Assembly: GCF_009727055.1 (NCBI RefSeq)
Contig: NC_052354.1
Location: forward strand, 42,137,265 to 42,201,264
DNA: 64,000 bases
DNA from: Benincasa hispida
Taxonomy: Eukaryota > Streptophyta > Magnoliopsida > Cucurbitales > Cucurbitaceae
Direction of reading: 5' to 3'
Shown: piece by piece, positions 61,694 through 64,000 of the stretch
Layout of the letters: each line of letters starts with the position of its first letter
Numbering within the stretch: position 1 is the stretch's first letter
Translations under genes and position numbers: made by a program
Notes under the pieces: model-generated
What the model was told of the DNA's origin: nothing
Databases searched by the model: none
What the model saw: the letters and a program-made list of their open reading frames with translations, nothing else

Positions 61694-63203
61694 AGGTGAA
61701 GGGTGTATCTTTGATGGTGTATGAATAATAAAAATCAAATTGCATATTTTTAAGTTTTCTGTAATTAATTTACAAATATTCAAATCGTTATGTTTCAATA
61801 GATAGTAACATTTTACTATATTTGAAAATATTTTCAACAATTTTATCATTTAAAATAATTACTCTTTTATTTAACTTTGACTTAATTGATATGTCGTTTA
61901 TTTAGTAAAGAATACAATGAATGTAAATTTAAATAGGATAATATCTAAATTAAAAATGATTGAATCTCATTTTGTTTCGAGAATGGTAGATTTAACCTCT
62001 AATCTCAAGAAAGAGAGTACATATTAATAATTATCACAAACGATTAAAATGCCGATGTCGATATTAAATATTAATATCAAATTTTCAATTTTGAGCATAT
62101 ATCAACTTATGTATATAAAATATCAATATCAACAAATACTTCAATAAGCCAAAAATTAAAATTTATAAAAAAATATTTAGATTACTAATTAATTGTCTTT
62201 ACTCTATAATTAAGTTATGGGTATTATTATTAGTATTTTTATTCATATTAGACTAAATAGATGACTCCTAATGTTTTACCAATACCTATAATGAATATCA
62301 TAGATATTAACAGATCTTTAATATCGATATTGAATCCTTTCATTAAGAAATTATCGATATGTCGATGAATATTTTAGTCATCAATGAATATTTTAGTCAT
62401 TGATTACCATTAAGCTAACCTCACTTTGATAATTAAATCTGTTAAATCACCAATTGACTTAAAACTTAAGCTGATGAGTTGGGATAAATTTAAGGTTAAA
62501 ATATCATTTTTGTCTATGCACTTTTAAGTTTATTCAATTTTGGGACATGTACTTTCAAATGTTTAATTTTAGTTCCTAAAATTTCAAGAAATTTTAAATT
62601 TAATCCCTTCTACATTGTTGATTTTTTTCAAAAAAAAAAAAAAAAAAAAATTATTTGTTAGCATTTTTACTCTAAATTTTGAAAACATATTCACATATTA
62701 TATTTCCTTGAATGAAAATTATAATTATTATTTAACTAATTTCGATAAAATTAACTTCAATAAACTAAAATAAAATTTATTAAAAATGAATGGATTATAA
62801 TTTGACATTTAAATGGGTTGTTTTCAAACAAAAGAAATGAGTCAATTTATTTACAAATATAGCAAAATGTCACTATTTATCAATGATATGACCGCGATAA
62901 ACTTCAATAAACTTCTATCACTTAGTGATAAAAGTTTATCGTGATCTATCTCTCAGTGATAGAAGTTTATTGTGATTTATTATTGATAGATGGTAACATT
63001 TTCCTTTTAAAAAATGCCTATTTATTAAATAAATGAATGAAAGGTCAACAAAGATGCAACTTATTTTTCGTCATGGTTCGTGCCTTTGGCCTATCCTTCA
63101 CATTAAGAACGTGTGCACAAAAAAATGGTCCAATATGTTATTTGTAAAACATATTGTTCACTATTACAAATACTTCCTTTAAAATAAATAAATAAGGTTA
63201 CAT
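61694..63203. other. AT-rich spacer with truncated repeats
   Basis: About 62445-62490 matches the LTR edge near 19570-19620. About 62493-62790 begins like the MULE MITE at 54937 (AGGTTAAAATATCATTT) but lacks a matching right end. About 62860-63010 is a short piece of the TTTACAAATATAGCAAAATG family with TATCACTTAGTGATA hairpins. No gene is seen. Confidence 0.45.
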
Positions 63204-63478
63204 TTGATAACCATTTGATTTTTAATTTTAATTTTTAAAAATTAAGTTTAAAAACATTTCTTAAATTTGTTGCTTTGTTACCTACGTTTTACTCATGTTT
63301 TCAAAAACCAAGCCATTTTTGAAAACATGTTTTGTTTTTGACATTTTTCGCTAAAAATTCAATTATTGCACTTAAGAAAGATGCAAACGATTGTAAAAAA
63401 AAAAAAAAAAACAGAGAGGAAATAAGTTTAACTTTTGAAAACCAAAAACAAAAAATGAAATGATTATCAAACGATACT
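63204..63478. mobile_element. MITE, GATAACCATTT family
   Basis: It starts ATTTGATAACCATTTGATTTT and ends AAATGATTATCAAACGATAC, inverted, with the same internal ATTAAGTTTAAAAAC and GCAAACGATTGTAAAA words as the copy at 49341-49598. Confidence 0.6.
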
Positions 63479-64000
63479 TAAATAAATTTGTTTAGAAAAA
63501 AGTTCAGTGAAACTTTTAGATTAGCAATAAGAATAAATTGATGGAACCATAAATTTGAGATGGGTAAGGAAAAACACCAAATTTTTAAGAAAGCTAAAAT
63601 ATAAAATCTCCATGTAATAGCTTTAGCATGTTAGAACAAATTTAAAAGTGATTTTGGGTAGATTAATAAATAACTTGTTTTACCAAACTAACTTAGGCGA
63701 TTAAGGGCCTGTTTGGATCAACTTAATCAAGAAGTATTTTTCAAAAAAACTCATTTTTATTTATATATTTTTGACAAAAATCGTTGAAAATGCTCTTTAA
63801 AACAGACCTTTAATATTAATATTGTTGTTTTCAAAACTTATTAAAGAAATATTGTTGTTTTGAAACTTATTAGAGAAATATTATTGTTTTGGGATTTCGA
63901 GGCTAGAAGTCGAGGGTTGAGGATTCGATTAATGTAGAGGTCGAACGTTGAGAACTCGACAAACAGAGGAAATCATGGAAACAATACGTAAATTAGGGTT
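63479..64000. other. Spacer at the window end
   Basis: At 63704 GGGCCTGTTTGGATCAACTT looks like the end of a GTTTGGA-family element that is not completed here. A short duplication (AAATATTGTTGTTTT and a second copy) lies at about 63815-63885. No gene is seen. Confidence 0.4.

Overview
The window is nuclear DNA of a dicot plant. The genes are split by GT-AG introns, the spacers are very AT-rich, and most of the space is transposon debris. The proteins and repeat families fit Cucurbitaceae best, but that is from memory of the families and no search was run.

Three genes look intact. A PIF3-type bHLH factor (+, 5610-9778, seven coding exons, 709 aa) keeps its phytochrome B-binding motif and the His-Glu-Arg DNA-contact triad. 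An R2R3-MYB of the MYB61/MYB86 type (+, 22895-24347, three exons, 312 aa) has the standard 133-bp and 130-bp first exons. An NRT1/PTR (NPF) transporter, NPF4-like (-, 44829-54288, six coding exons, 642 aa), has an unusual repeat-rich acidic C-terminal tail. Every exon join in these models keeps frame. The three are unrelated neighbours, not a pathway cluster.

Between them lie: 10-22.7 kb, AT-rich spacer with MITEs, tRNA-like pieces and a foldback hairpin. 24.3-27.7 kb, more spacer with a pyrimidine tract. 27.7-40.1 kb, a nest of elements: a small hAT relative; a minus-strand Ty1/copia gag remnant; a 7.4-kb hAT element inserted in that gag with an 8-bp target duplication; a decayed BED-hAT transposase; a GCGATCG minisatellite; a solo LTR inserted in the minisatellite; and a 535-bp direct repeat. 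40.3-42.8 kb, a same-strand series of intron-containing fragments of three unrelated genes (O-fucosyltransferase, SAPS-domain PP6 regulator, MCM4) followed by a CACTA-type end. 54.9-56.8 kb, three bounded elements in a row. 57.5-60.2 kb, a GATAGC-repeat element split by a 2.1-kb LTR-like insertion. 60.2-64 kb, spacer with a 186-bp hAT MITE and other repeats.

Two points matter most. The gene-fragment cluster looks like a Pack-type transposon capture. At 29889-29926 there is a Tn5/Nextera mosaic-end pair, which is almost certainly a sequencing or assembly artefact inside the hAT element.
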